Shown here piece after piece: positions 16,749 to 26,422 of a DNA stretch of 59,017 bases. Position 1 is the stretch's first letter. Every line of letters starts with the position of its first letter. Source of the stretch: WYEN01 sp049976205 (GTDB lineage Archaea; Thermoproteota; Thermoprotei_A; Sulfolobales; AG1); the NCBI GenBank assembly GCA_049976205.1, contig JBMFIR010000005.1, forward strand, positions 1 through 59,017, read 5' to 3'. The position numbers and the translations under genes are program-made. Under the pieces are notes generated by a model. The model was given only the letters and a program-made list of their open reading frames with translations, did not search any database and had not been told where the DNA came from.

Positions 16749-17609
16749 CTAGAGCAGATCTTTTATAGCTCTTAAAATACTTCTTTTAGTAATAAGACCT
16801 TTTACATTCATTTCTTTATTCACAACTGGTAGGCAACCGATCCTGTATTTATACATTAGATCAGATGCTGTGCTGAGATCCTCGTCTTCGCTAACTACTA
16901 TAGGATCTGGTGTCATGATGTCCTCCGCGATCGGGACTATGTAGTCTCGAACTATAGATATAAATCCTTTTGTGGCATTGTATTTTCTTTTCTTAATATA
17001 GCTATGAGAGGTCCACTCGGATCTCGGTTCCACAAATACTATATCAGTCTCTGTGATAACACCCACTACGGTATTATTCTCAACTACGATAACTTTTTTA
17101 TCAGGGTCTTTATTCATGAGATCAATTACGCGAAATATAGAATGATTTCTTCTAGCAATAGTAAAATCTTTCCTCATATAATCACTAGCTCTAGCTTTAC
17201 CAGATCCGTGTTCACTAAAAGCTTTTAACAGATCTGTAGCTGTGATAATGCCTAATAAACCTTTCTCGGGTGAGTACACAGGTAGACTACTAATATTTCT
17301 ACCCAGAAGAATCTCAGCAGCCTTTTTGATGGAGGTGCTGGGAGGGATCGTGATCACAGGTGATGTCATGACTTCGCGAACAAATACTTCTTCAAGAGAT
17401 CTTTTTGCCCTTCGTCTATCGATAAAATATCTCACTATGTCTGATTTAGAGACAATACCAATAGGTCTATAACTACTGTCAATAACTACAACACGACTTA
17501 TCTTATGTTTTAGCATTAAGTTCCTTACGTGAGCAATACTATCATGAGGGTATACTGAAATGACAGGAGAACTCATGTAATTATCGACTTTAGGAGCCAA
17601 TAAATTCAC
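16749..17609 (-). CDS. protein with four CBS domains (A)
   Basis: The whole 286-residue protein consists of four CBS repeats (about 10-60, 75-130, 140-185 and 225-286), each with the pattern MTSPVITIPPSTSI...GIITATDLL. CBS pairs (Bateman modules) bind AMP, ATP, SAM or other nucleotides and normally regulate an attached domain, but no catalytic domain is present. The protein probably senses adenylates and acts on a partner. It is divergent from two further CBS-quartet genes, with only 132 bases between the starts. Confidence 0.9.
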   Translation of the reverse strand: MNLLAPKVDNYMSSPVISVYPHDSIAHVRNLMLKHKISRVVVIDSSYRPIGIVSKSDIVRYFIDRRRAKRSLEEVFVREVMTSPVITIPPSTSIKKAAEILLGRNISSLPVYSPEKGLLGIITATDLLKAFSEHGSGKARASDYMRKDFTIARRNHSIFRVIDLMNKDPDKKVIVVENNTVVGVITETDIVFVEPRSEWTSHSYIKKRKYNATKGFISIVRDYIVPIAEDIMTPDPIVVSEDEDLSTASDLMYKYRIGCLPVVNKEMNVKGLITKRSILRAIKDLL

Positions 17610-17741
17610 TCTCCTAATTAATTACTTTAACTAAAGATTATATTCTTTCAAATTAGTATGGTCAGATCCTATTACTACACTTATAAGAAATTTATAAATA
17701 AAACATATTAGCTTAAGAAATATATATTACGTGGTATTTAC

Positions 17742-18551
17742 ATGAATAAAAATTATGTTTTAGAAGAACTTCTTTTAAGAAAAATTCCATCAATTAAGAA
17801 ACATGATCAAGCATCTAAGGCAAGATCCATCATGAGAGACCTAGGTTATAGAATACTTGTTGTTACAGACGATCTTGAGAGAATAATTGGTATAGTTTGG
17901 AGAGAGAATATTCTCGCTATATCTTCATCAAAAACAAATTTAGTAGTAAATGACATAATGCAAGAACCTCTCTTAATAGCCTCTTTAGGAGATCCCTTAA
18001 ACACGCTTCTTAGAAAAATGCTTGAGCTAGACACATGGTATGTTCCCGTAGTGAATAATCAGAGTGAATTAATATATAAAGGAGTTTTTGGTTTCGAGCA
18101 TCTTTTAGAGAAAATAGTGAGGGAGACTCATATAGCTAATAAGCTAAGAGAATTTCGTGCTAGCGACATTATGAGCAAAGATCCGATCTCGGTGAAACCA
18201 GACACGTTTGTATCAACTCTTTGGAAAAACATGATCAAGTATAAATTCGCGGGATTTCCTGTCACAGACGATCATGGTAGAGTTATAGGTTTCGTGTCTC
18301 AGCAAGATCTTCTTAGAGCAACTATTGCTTTCCAAAGTGAGAGCGGCCCGAAGAGAGGCTACAAAGTCTCTTCTCTCATGAATAGACCTGCTATAGTAGC
18401 TAAAGAGAACACAGATCTAGTGGAAGTTGTTAAATTGCTTGTGTCTAGGAACATAGGTAGGATCCCGATTGTCTCAGAAGAAAATAAGTTAGTGGGTGTA
18501 ATAGATAGGTCAGATATTATAAAGATAATATTGGATACTGGAATGATTTAG
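17742..18551 (+). CDS. protein with four CBS domains (B)
   Basis: The 269 residues form four CBS repeats, the last two clearest (ASDIMSKDPISVKPDT...GFVSQQDLL and VSSLMNRPAIVAKENT...GVIDRSDII). The first repeat lacks the usual MT-P start (LLLRKIPSIKKHDQ) and is degenerate. No other domain is present. A TATA-like stretch lies about 30-40 bases upstream of the ATG. The next CBS gene starts five bases after this stop, so the two are in one operon and may assemble together. Confidence 0.9.
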   Translation: MNKNYVLEELLLRKIPSIKKHDQASKARSIMRDLGYRILVVTDDLERIIGIVWRENILAISSSKTNLVVNDIMQEPLLIASLGDPLNTLLRKMLELDTWYVPVVNNQSELIYKGVFGFEHLLEKIVRETHIANKLREFRASDIMSKDPISVKPDTFVSTLWKNMIKYKFAGFPVTDDHGRVIGFVSQQDLLRATIAFQSESGPKRGYKVSSLMNRPAIVAKENTDLVEVVKLLVSRNIGRIPIVSEENKLVGVIDRSDIIKIILDTGMI

Positions 18552-18556
18552 AAGAG

Positions 18557-19501
18557 GTGATAAACTTATCTAGAGGAAGATTTACAGGTGTTTATGACAG
18601 ATATAGATGGTTAAGAAGTGATGGAGCTCCTAATTTTAATCAGAGAGTCGTTAAGAGACCTGGCACGGCAGCTCTCTTAGCAAAAAGATGTAAAGAGATT
18701 TATTCTCCAGGGATCTCTATACTTCAGATTTTTGAGATATTTTACAGAGAAAGTATCCAGGTTCTTCCGCTAATAAAGATTGGGAGGAGAATAGATTCTG
18801 TAGTATCAGTGAGGGAATTAATTTCGTTGCTAGGAGGTGTTTATACTTCTCTGATCGAGGTTAAGCACGGAGGCAAATTAATAGAAGCGTTAAACAGAGA
18901 ACCTGCTAAATCCATATCTAGAAGAGATTTTCCTATGGTACGTGAAGAAGCTGATTTAGAGGAGGTCTTAGAGACACTTATATTAGGTGAGAAAGGTTAT
19001 GTGATTGTAGTAGATAAAGATGATAATCTCGTTGGCTATATAACAGATAGAGATATAATTGAATTTTTCAGAGAAAAAAGAGTAGGGATAAAAGTTAGTG
19101 AAGTTATGAGTTCTCAATTAATAACAATGAATCTTACAAGTAATCTCTGTGATGTGATCCGAGAAATGAATATTTTGAATATAAGAAGAATACCTCTCGT
19201 AAGAGAAGACAGATCTGTTTCAGGCATCGTATTAGCACGTGATATAATTGATTTTATTGGAAGCCACGCGTTCTTTAAATATGCATCAACAGGATTATAT
19301 GAGGAGTTTTGTAAATTGCCTTCTGGTATAGTTGCAAGGGATATTGCCACTATAAGTCCTGAGGCGGATATAGGTGAAGCCTCCGAGAAAATGCTTTCTC
19401 AGAATATAGATTACTTACTTGTTACTTCAGGAGACGAAATTATTGGTATAATTACTGAGCGAGATATTATTTACGGCTACGTGGTCTTATCAAGATCCTG
19501 A
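18557..19501 (+). CDS. protein with four CBS domains (C)
   Basis: The 314-residue protein has a basic N-terminus (~30 residues, TGVYDRYRWLRSDGAPNF) followed by four CBS repeats; repeats 2-4 are clear (GYITDRDIIEFF, GIVLARDIIDFI, GIITERDIIYGY). The degenerate first repeat and the extra N-terminus distinguish it from genes A and B. The start is GTG at 18557, five bases after gene B, with GAAGAG as a weak ribosome site. It converges on adenine deaminase. Its partner protein is unknown. Confidence 0.88.
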   Translation: MINLSRGRFTGVYDRYRWLRSDGAPNFNQRVVKRPGTAALLAKRCKEIYSPGISILQIFEIFYRESIQVLPLIKIGRRIDSVVSVRELISLLGGVYTSLIEVKHGGKLIEALNREPAKSISRRDFPMVREEADLEEVLETLILGEKGYVIVVDKDDNLVGYITDRDIIEFFREKRVGIKVSEVMSSQLITMNLTSNLCDVIREMNILNIRRIPLVREDRSVSGIVLARDIIDFIGSHAFFKYASTGLYEEFCKLPSGIVARDIATISPEADIGEASEKMLSQNIDYLLVTSGDEIIGIITERDIIYGYVVLSRS

Positions 19502-19536
19502 GTTAGTTTATCACTGCCGGTTATTTCTACTTATTG

Positions 19537-21405
19537 CTATAGGTATTCAATCACGGGATCTATCAGTTTCATATTCTCAACATCTACTAAACCTTTAGGA
19601 GTTAATCTTAAACTAGGTATAACTGGTAAAGGCACTAGAGAGAGTGTCATGAAAACTCTCTCACCAGCAACCCCTAGTTCTCTTAATGTTTTCTCGAGAT
19701 GCTTTAATTCCTCGTATACCTTAATGTAAGGTCTCGTAGAGAATAATCCATAACCTTCTAAAACCAGCTCTGATAATATCTTATTACCTAGTGCAATAAC
19801 TATACCGCCACCAATCTCTATTAGTCTATTAACAGCGCTAATCATAGATAAAGGATCTTTCCCTACGACCAGGATATTATGTGTATCATGAGCAATGGTT
19901 TGAGCTAAGGCTCCTTCAAGTAGACCTAGTCCTTTAATAAATCCTCTCCCAATAACCCTCTTCTCATTATATCGATCGATTACTGCTGCATACACGAGAT
20001 CTTTTGAAGGATCTATGGTTAGGAAACCATCTTTAATCTCTAAAATCTCTTGATCACTTAAAGTAATGGTTTTTCCTATAACAAGCTTAATAACTCTTAC
20101 TTTTGCCGATCCGCTCCTATAATTAACTTTGATAAGAAAATCTTCTGGTCCTATATTTTTAAGTGCTTTTCCAAATCTCCTACATTTAATATAGCACATA
20201 AATTCTTCGTGATTACTTGATAGATAATTACTTAACATACTTTCTCCTTTATAAACAAAGATTCTCCCGTTGGAGATTACGGTGTCGATAATCACTTTAC
20301 TAAGATCTTTTAGAAGAACTATATCAGCGAATCTTCCAGGAGCTATCACGCCAACTATATCGTCAGCTTGAATATATGTTGCGGGAATGATTGTTACTAA
20401 TCTAATGGCTTCTAGAGGATCTATGCCTAGTTCAATAGCTTCTCTAACTATATTATCCATATAACCTCTCTCATAGAGATCTATGATATTTATATCATCG
20501 GATACTAACATAACTCTATCTAGCTTAACTTTTTTCTTCAATAGATCTTCTAATATATTAAGATCCTTCCACGAAGAACCTTGTCTAATCATTAAGTAAA
20601 GTCCTCTTCTAAGTTTCTCTAAAGCTTCAATAGAAGAAGTTGATTCATGGCATGAAGAGACTCCTGTTAAAATATATCTATCAAGAAACTCATCATCTAA
20701 TGAAGGAATATGACCGTACACCTTTTTTCGTTTGAGTATGGTATCTGCGACAATTTCTAATGCTTTGTCAGATCCCTCAACCACCGATAGATAATCCATG
20801 TATTCTCCCAAGCTATGAAAATCTTCTTGATCAATTAACTCCCTAAGTATATTATTGTCAAATATTGTTCCAGGACTATCTATTGGTATAGAGGGATCTA
20901 AAGGAGGAACGCAGCTAGGAACCTGCAGAAGTATTTTTATAAAAGATTTTTTACTCATTTCAATAAATTGATTCAAGGCTTCCACGCCTCCTACATTAGC
21001 CACCTCATGCGGATCAGCCACTACGGTAGTTGTTCCGTGTAAAACAGCAATTTTTGAGAATTCTATAGGTGAGACATAACTTGACTCTATATGTACGTGA
21101 GCATCTATAAAACCTGGGACAGCGATAAGATCTTTGCCGTCTATAACAAGAGTGTCATCACCTAAGTACTTACTAGGATCTTTACTAACTAATACTCGAG
21201 CAATAAATTTGTTGAATATCACGATACTTGAGTTATCAATTAATTCTCCTGTTGATACAGAGAATAATGTTGTGTTTCTCACAATAATATTTGCTTTATA
21301 GAGACCTTTTGCTACATATATTAGATCTTTTAGTAACTCTTTTCTGTATTTCTCAAAGTGAGGACTCCACGGAATATCTTTTTTGTACTCTGCCATTTGT
21401 AACAT
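19537..21405 (-). CDS. ade: adenine deaminase
   Basis: This enzyme hydrolyses adenine to hypoxanthine and ammonia in purine salvage. The amidohydrolase metal motif is FIDAHVHIESS, followed by HGTTTVVADPHEVANV, both typical of bacterial/archaeal Ade, and the C-terminal block QTIAHDTHNILVVG is also specific to it. The 622 residues are slightly longer than usual because of an N-terminal extension of about 20 residues. The first ATG is 21405; ATG 21396 (MAEYKKD) is an alternative. It is distinct from the eukaryote-like adenosine deaminase. The phosphoribosyltransferase at 5529-6137 could use its product. Confidence 0.93.
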   Translation of the reverse strand: MLQMAEYKKDIPWSPHFEKYRKELLKDLIYVAKGLYKANIIVRNTTLFSVSTGELIDNSSIVIFNKFIARVLVSKDPSKYLGDDTLVIDGKDLIAVPGFIDAHVHIESSYVSPIEFSKIAVLHGTTTVVADPHEVANVGGVEALNQFIEMSKKSFIKILLQVPSCVPPLDPSIPIDSPGTIFDNNILRELIDQEDFHSLGEYMDYLSVVEGSDKALEIVADTILKRKKVYGHIPSLDDEFLDRYILTGVSSCHESTSSIEALEKLRRGLYLMIRQGSSWKDLNILEDLLKKKVKLDRVMLVSDDINIIDLYERGYMDNIVREAIELGIDPLEAIRLVTIIPATYIQADDIVGVIAPGRFADIVLLKDLSKVIIDTVISNGRIFVYKGESMLSNYLSSNHEEFMCYIKCRRFGKALKNIGPEDFLIKVNYRSGSAKVRVIKLVIGKTITLSDQEILEIKDGFLTIDPSKDLVYAAVIDRYNEKRVIGRGFIKGLGLLEGALAQTIAHDTHNILVVGKDPLSMISAVNRLIEIGGGIVIALGNKILSELVLEGYGLFSTRPYIKVYEELKHLEKTLRELGVAGERVFMTLSLVPLPVIPSLRLTPKGLVDVENMKLIDPVIEYL

Positions 21406-21597
21406 ATTTAATAGGAGGGGGTTAATAAGAAGTAATTAAGATATAATAGGGTATATACTTAAGTCTAACAGTTTAGCTCTAGACGACTCTAGTAATAAAA
21501 TAGATCATTTATCTAAGGCAACAGCTTCTCTTCTTCTGGCTAAGTAATTGTATAAGGGAGATATTCTTTTTAACCGAATTAATAGCAAGGAATTAAT

Positions 21598-21972
21598 TTG
21601 ATAGATATGTCTTCTATTGAAAACACTAAAAGAGAGGATTATATAGAGATCTTTGGCGGATTAAACGATCTATTCTATGCTACCATGAAGAACGCTATAG
21701 AAGCTGCCAGGATAGTAAGAATAAATCATAAGAGAAAGATCTATGTATTGCCTACAGATGATCTTGTAAATATGAAATTTACTTTAACTAAAAGAGAAAT
21801 CTATGTAAGAATCAATGGAAGAGTTTTTAAGGTCACAGATCCTCCAAACATTGAGTGGTTCATAGACAAAATCATGGGTAATCAAGGCGCTACAGAAAAA
21901 GATAATATAGAGATCACGTTAACCGCTGATGAAGATAGAAGTATTTTTGGTGTTCAAGAAATTCTTCTATAA
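21598..21972 (+). CDS. hypothetical protein, 124 residues
   Basis: I do not recognise it. The protein is alpha/beta by eye: an N-terminal helical region (NDLFYATMKNAIEAARIVRI) and a strand-rich middle (KREIYVRINGRVFKVT), with no membrane segments or cysteines. The start is TTG at 21598 with an in-frame ATG at 21607; TTCTTTTTAACC about 26 bases upstream may be its promoter, implying a leaderless mRNA. It converges on the KaiC-like gene. Codon use looks like that of its neighbours, so it is probably a real gene. Confidence 0.55.
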   Translation: MIDMSSIENTKREDYIEIFGGLNDLFYATMKNAIEAARIVRINHKRKIYVLPTDDLVNMKFTLTKREIYVRINGRVFKVTDPPNIEWFIDKIMGNQGATEKDNIEITLTADEDRSIFGVQEILL

Positions 21973-21997
21973 AAAACTCGGAGCATGATTCATGAGA

Positions 21998-22741
21998 TTA
22001 AAAGGAGATTCTCCCAGACTCAAGCTTGTATATTATTGGTTCTCTACAGTGATCTGATGCTCTAAATCTCTTCACTTGGAAATATCTGAAGAATCTTCCT
22101 TTCTGATCTGTACCTATATCTAATACCACTATTCCATCGGCTACATAAGCATAGTCCTTAAGCCAATTAGCTATACTTTCCGAATCTGTGTGTATGGTGA
22201 CTAATACCAGAGATCCGTAGGATCTTGTAAAGAGAGCCTTTGAGTATTTAATAAATTCAGCTGTTCTCACAGGATCAGTTGCTGTATAGATCTCATTAAG
22301 AGAATCTATAACGACGACAGTTTCTAAACCACGACCTCTATTCTCCTCAAGATAAGATCTTATTATATCAATAAGATCCATTAGATTATTTGGGTTAGCA
22401 TATCTAATCTCTAATCCTGTTTTTTCACGTAGAAATCCTTTCTCCTTAGCTCTAAAAGAAAATGCATCTATGATTCTTAATCTTCTATCTTTTAAGAAGC
22501 CTGTGATTTTTTCGGGCTCGATTAAATTAGACAGGGAGTCGAGAAAATCACTAGGATCTTCATCTAGCAGAACCGCAATTGCTCCTCTATCTGTAGTGAG
22601 ATGAGCGACTACTGAATTTCTGATAAGAACAGATTTCCCAGCACCTGAAGAACCTACTATAAAAACTAGATGATTCCTACTCGTCGCCTTTATGCATGCG
22701 TCGAGACTAGGTAATCCAAATAAAGATTCAAATTTCATCAC
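21998..22741 (-). CDS. KaiC/RadA-like RecA-superfamily ATPase
   Basis: This is a single RecA-fold domain of 247 residues. Walker A is FIVGSSGAGKSVL (about residues 27-39), Walker B is TVVVIDSLNEIY, and TIHTDSES is probably the sensor region. These match archaeal single-domain KaiC-like proteins, which act in signalling or transcription control rather than recombination. It lacks the helix-hairpin-helix and L1/L2 loops of RadA. It starts four bases after the thiolase stop, so it is cotranscribed with that gene; the link between the two is unexplained. Confidence 0.8.
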   Translation of the reverse strand: MMKFESLFGLPSLDACIKATSRNHLVFIVGSSGAGKSVLIRNSVVAHLTTDRGAIAVLLDEDPSDFLDSLSNLIEPEKITGFLKDRRLRIIDAFSFRAKEKGFLREKTGLEIRYANPNNLMDLIDIIRSYLEENRGRGLETVVVIDSLNEIYTATDPVRTAEFIKYSKALFTRSYGSLVLVTIHTDSESIANWLKDYAYVADGIVVLDIGTDQKGRFFRYFQVKRFRASDHCREPIIYKLESGRISF

Positions 22742-22744
22742 TTT

Positions 22745-23947
22745 CTACACCCTCTCAATAAGAATAGCTGTTGCCCCACCAAGTCCGTGGCATAGAGAAG
22801 CCACTCCATATCTTAAGTTCTTTATCTCTAAGGCATTTAATAAAGTTGTTGTTATTCTAGCTCCAGTAGCTCCTATAGGATGTCCTAGTGCTATAGATCC
22901 ACCGAATATATTTAATTTATCTCTGCTGACCCCTAGCTCTCTCGTGAAGATGGTTGTAGATACCGCGAAAGCCTCATTGTTTTCGAAGAGATCTATGTCT
23001 GACACCTCTAGAGAGAAACCTTTTAGAAGTTTTTTAACAGCTGGAACTGGAGCTCCAGGGAATTCGAGAGGATCTACATCTACACCTGCGAAACCTCTCA
23101 ATATACCTCTTATTTTAAATCCTCTCTCCTTAGCATAATCCTTGTTTGCAAGAACAGTAATAGATGCTCCATCACTTAGTTGAGACGAGTTACCTGCTGT
23201 ATGTGGGCCTTCTGGTGTAAATACTGGCCTTAGTTTAGCTAATTTATCCAATGAAGTATCATCTCTTATACCCTCATCATTATACAACTCAATCTCTGAA
23301 GTATCTGATCTTACTTTTACTGGTACAATCTCTCTCTTGAAATATCCACTATCACGAGCCTTGGCAGCTCTCATATGACTCTCGTAAGCAATTAGATCTA
23401 GTTCTTCTCTTGAGAAACCGTGCTTACGAGCAAATAAATCTGCTATATGCCCCATATGATAATTCTTGAAAGGATCTGTTAGACCGTCGTAAACCATTGA
23501 ATCCACGATCTCAATTGTTTTCCCAGTAAGATGTTGCACTCCCCATCTGAATCGATTAGATAATATGAGAGGAGAATAGCTCATACTCTCCATACCACCT
23601 ACAATAACCAGTTTAGCTGATCCATGAGATACATGGAGAGCACCAATCTCTATGGCGGCCATACCAGATGAGCAAACCATATCAATATTCATACTCTCTA
23701 TAGTAGGTGGTAGACCCGCCTTTACAAGCGCCTGTTTTGCTGGTAATTGACCTAATCCGCACTTTATAACATTTCCGAGCGCGACAAGGTCTATTTCATC
23801 GCTCTTTATTTCAAGTCTTTGAAGAATTTCACGTATAAGTAGAGCGGCTAAGTCTGATGGATGAAGATCTTTTAGAGATTTCCCGAATCTACCAATTGGG
23901 GTTCTAACGGCTTCTAAAATAGCAACATCTCTAAATTCTATAAACAA
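22745..23947 (-). CDS. acetyl-CoA C-acyltransferase (thiolase)
   Basis: Thiolase condenses or cleaves acyl-CoA. The acylated cysteine is in MVCSSGMAAIE, the histidine in SIALGHPIGATGAR, and the second catalytic cysteine in LCHGLGGATAI. All three are intact, so it should be active, either in beta-oxidation or as acetoacetyl-CoA thiolase. It is not beside HMG-CoA synthase or a DUF35 protein, the usual archaeal mevalonate context. The start is TTG 23947, with GGTGAT five bases upstream. The KaiC-like ATPase follows immediately. Confidence 0.9.
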   Translation of the reverse strand: MFIEFRDVAILEAVRTPIGRFGKSLKDLHPSDLAALLIREILQRLEIKSDEIDLVALGNVIKCGLGQLPAKQALVKAGLPPTIESMNIDMVCSSGMAAIEIGALHVSHGSAKLVIVGGMESMSYSPLILSNRFRWGVQHLTGKTIEIVDSMVYDGLTDPFKNYHMGHIADLFARKHGFSREELDLIAYESHMRAAKARDSGYFKREIVPVKVRSDTSEIELYNDEGIRDDTSLDKLAKLRPVFTPEGPHTAGNSSQLSDGASITVLANKDYAKERGFKIRGILRGFAGVDVDPLEFPGAPVPAVKKLLKGFSLEVSDIDLFENNEAFAVSTTIFTRELGVSRDKLNIFGGSIALGHPIGATGARITTTLLNALEIKNLRYGVASLCHGLGGATAILIERV

Positions 23948-24048
23948 AGTTCATCACCAATATATATTTTGCTTAATAATACTAAAAACACTTAGTAAGA
24001 TTTTTATTAAGATGATCTATTAAAGTTTGATAGTGAGACTAGATTTAT

Positions 24049-25671
24049 ATGAGGAGTTCGCGTAAAGTCAAGAGGCCATTAAGAGATCTTGAGGTTAACA
24101 TCATTTATCGAAACCCTCTAAAAGTTATTTCTAGAATAGCCTTTATCTATCCAAGTCTTTATCAAGTAATGTTAACGAGTTTAGCTACAGATCTTATATA
24201 CCATATTGTTAATAGTAGAGAAGATGTTTATTTAGAAAGATTCTACTCATTGAAATTAGTAGATGATGAGAAGGATCCTAGGAGCATAGAGACAGACTCT
24301 CCTCTAAGAGACTTTGATCTGTATATATCAAGTATATCTTATGAATTAGATATAGTAAATCTGATCAATATTTTAGAAGCAGGTGGAATAGACCCATTTA
24401 GAAAAAGAAGAGATAAGCCTCTTGTGGTTGGAGGCCCTGGTGTAATGAGTAACCCAATTCCTTTCGCGGACATCGTAGATGTCTTTATCATAGGAGAAAT
24501 CGAAGATACATTAAATGAAGTAATTGATCTATGGATCGAGAATAAAGATGATAAGAAAAGGTTCTTGGAAGAAGTCGCAGAATTAGAATATGTTTATGTA
24601 CCAGATTTTAAAGAGAGTGCCGTGAGAAGATATGTTAAGAATCTAGATAGTGCTTTCTATCCCATTAAGCAAATAGAGAATTTAGAGATAGAGCCTGTCT
24701 ATGGTAGAGGCATTAAACTAGAGCTCAGTAGAGGATGTAAATTTTGGTGCTCTTTCTGCGGTGAGACAAGATTGTTTCAACCCTATAGAGAAAGAGGCTA
24801 CGAGAGATTGAAAGAGATCGTGGAAGAAGGACTCAGATACACCATCTCGGGTAAAAGAGTGATTTTATACACACTCCTCATACCTGCTTCAAAGAATCAA
24901 CTAAAATTTTTGGAGTATTTAGCTAATGAAGGTTTCAAAGCCTCTATACCATCTATTAGGCTAGATACATTATTTCTCTATAGTGATGATTTCTTTGAGC
25001 TAGTTAAAAAATTGGGGCAAAGAACACTTACTGTAGCTCCAGAGAGCTTTTTATTCAAGCTTCACAGGGTCTATATGAAGTATTTGTCTAATGAAAATAT
25101 CCTCATAGAGCATATAAAAGATATAATCAATAAGGGATTTGATCTTAAGATTTATTTAATATATGGTAGTAAGTGGGAGACTACAGAAGATGTTAAGAGA
25201 AATATCGAATATATAAAACAGATCTATAGATACGCTAAAGAGAAGAAGAGAAGAATTAGCATTTCACTTAACCCACTGATTCCTAAACCTAAGACTGTTT
25301 TTCAGTGGCTAGGTATGAGAGCATTAGAGGATCTTGAGGAGATGCTTAATCTCTATATAAAGGAGCTAAGAGGCTTAGTGGATACGAGACCACTAGACAT
25401 TAGATGGGCTTATGCTCAAGCGTTTATCTCAATGGCTAATAAGCCTCTTGGAAATTTATTGGTTAGGTGGAGCAGATCTGGTAGAAGGATCAATGCGCTA
25501 ATTAATCTATTAATGAATTTAAAAGATTCTCAGATCATAGAAATAATTTATAACGGGTATAAATATGGTGAAGTACTACCATGGGACAGAGTAATTATTG
25601 GAGAGAGTGTTGAGGAGGTAACAGCTAAACAATACGAGGCTATAGTATCATTAATAGGCAGATTATTATGA
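24049..25671 (+). CDS. radical SAM protein with B12-binding-like N-terminus
   Basis: The iron-sulfur cluster motif C-x3-C-x2-C is CKFWCSFC at about residues 228-235. The N-terminal ~200 residues resemble a cobalamin-binding-type Rossmann domain (YEL..VNLINILEAGGIDPF, LVVGGPGVMSNP). The C-terminal part holds the remainder of the barrel and a basic tail. Such class B radical SAM proteins carry out methylations and C-C bond chemistry; the substrate here is unknown. It is a single gene with its own promoter, divergent from the thiolase and convergent with AMMECR1. Confidence 0.8.
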   Translation: MRSSRKVKRPLRDLEVNIIYRNPLKVISRIAFIYPSLYQVMLTSLATDLIYHIVNSREDVYLERFYSLKLVDDEKDPRSIETDSPLRDFDLYISSISYELDIVNLINILEAGGIDPFRKRRDKPLVVGGPGVMSNPIPFADIVDVFIIGEIEDTLNEVIDLWIENKDDKKRFLEEVAELEYVYVPDFKESAVRRYVKNLDSAFYPIKQIENLEIEPVYGRGIKLELSRGCKFWCSFCGETRLFQPYRERGYERLKEIVEEGLRYTISGKRVILYTLLIPASKNQLKFLEYLANEGFKASIPSIRLDTLFLYSDDFFELVKKLGQRTLTVAPESFLFKLHRVYMKYLSNENILIEHIKDIINKGFDLKIYLIYGSKWETTEDVKRNIEYIKQIYRYAKEKKRRISISLNPLIPKPKTVFQWLGMRALEDLEEMLNLYIKELRGLVDTRPLDIRWAYAQAFISMANKPLGNLLVRWSRSGRRINALINLLMNLKDSQIIEIIYNGYKYGEVLPWDRVIIGESVEEVTAKQYEAIVSLIGRLL

Positions 25672-25678
25672 TGATCAA

Positions 25679-26371
25679 TTAAAGCTCTGAGGAATATTTA
25701 CATCTTTCTCTATATTCACGAAGCAGATCTCTTTCAACAACTTCTCCATTAGGTTCCATCTCAGCAAATATTCTACCTGGTATACCATAGATCTCTGTTT
25801 TATTATCAAGCCAACAATCAGGTTCTAAACCAGCTTTCATACAAGTCTCTGCTAAGAAAGTTTCATTATCCCAACAATAATCTATAGGGACTTGTGGTAG
25901 AAGAACCCCACTGTATAATCCTCTCACTATATAGAGACCGTCCCTACCTATCAATATCTCTCTTAAGGGATCTGTTAATCTACGTGACAAGCTCAGTATA
26001 GATAACTCAATAACAATATCTTTCATCTCAGATCTCTCCAAAGGATTAAATCTAGGATCTTTAAAAGCAGATGATATGGCAGATTCAGAAACCGCTTTCC
26101 AGAGAGGCATATAAGGTATTACGAAACCTATGCATCCTCTTAATTCTCTTCCTGAACCACTTAATTTCTCAAGTGTTATAAAAACAGCCGATTTTTTCCT
26201 AGTTATAGGGAATCTCTCTATAAGTTCCTTAGGCTCCGGAGGAGATTCTTGATTCTCGAAATAGTAGTCTATAGAGTATCTCGCGTATTTAGTTAATTCT
26301 CTAGCTAATTCAAGAGATACTTGAGATACATCGAGTAGCTCTCTATAATCTATTGTTTTCTCTAATCTCAA
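25679..26371 (-). CDS. AMMECR1-domain protein
   Basis: The AMMECR1 signature LRGCIGFVIP lies at about residue 75, and the C-terminal part (LLPQVPIDYCWDNETFLAETCMKAG) is also typical of the domain. The family is found in all three domains of life; the conserved cysteine suggests a catalytic role, but no activity is established. The archaeal gene often neighbours MEMO-like or radical SAM genes; here a radical SAM gene converges on it with an eight-base gap. At 230 residues it is the normal length. Confidence 0.9.
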   Translation of the reverse strand: MRLEKTIDYRELLDVSQVSLELARELTKYARYSIDYYFENQESPPEPKELIERFPITRKKSAVFITLEKLSGSGRELRGCIGFVIPYMPLWKAVSESAISSAFKDPRFNPLERSEMKDIVIELSILSLSRRLTDPLREILIGRDGLYIVRGLYSGVLLPQVPIDYCWDNETFLAETCMKAGLEPDCWLDNKTEIYGIPGRIFAEMEPNGEVVERDLLREYRERCKYSSEL

Positions 26372-26422
26372 GCGTTTAGAAACCTCCTATATTAACTTAT
26401 AAAATAAGAACATAAGCATAGA

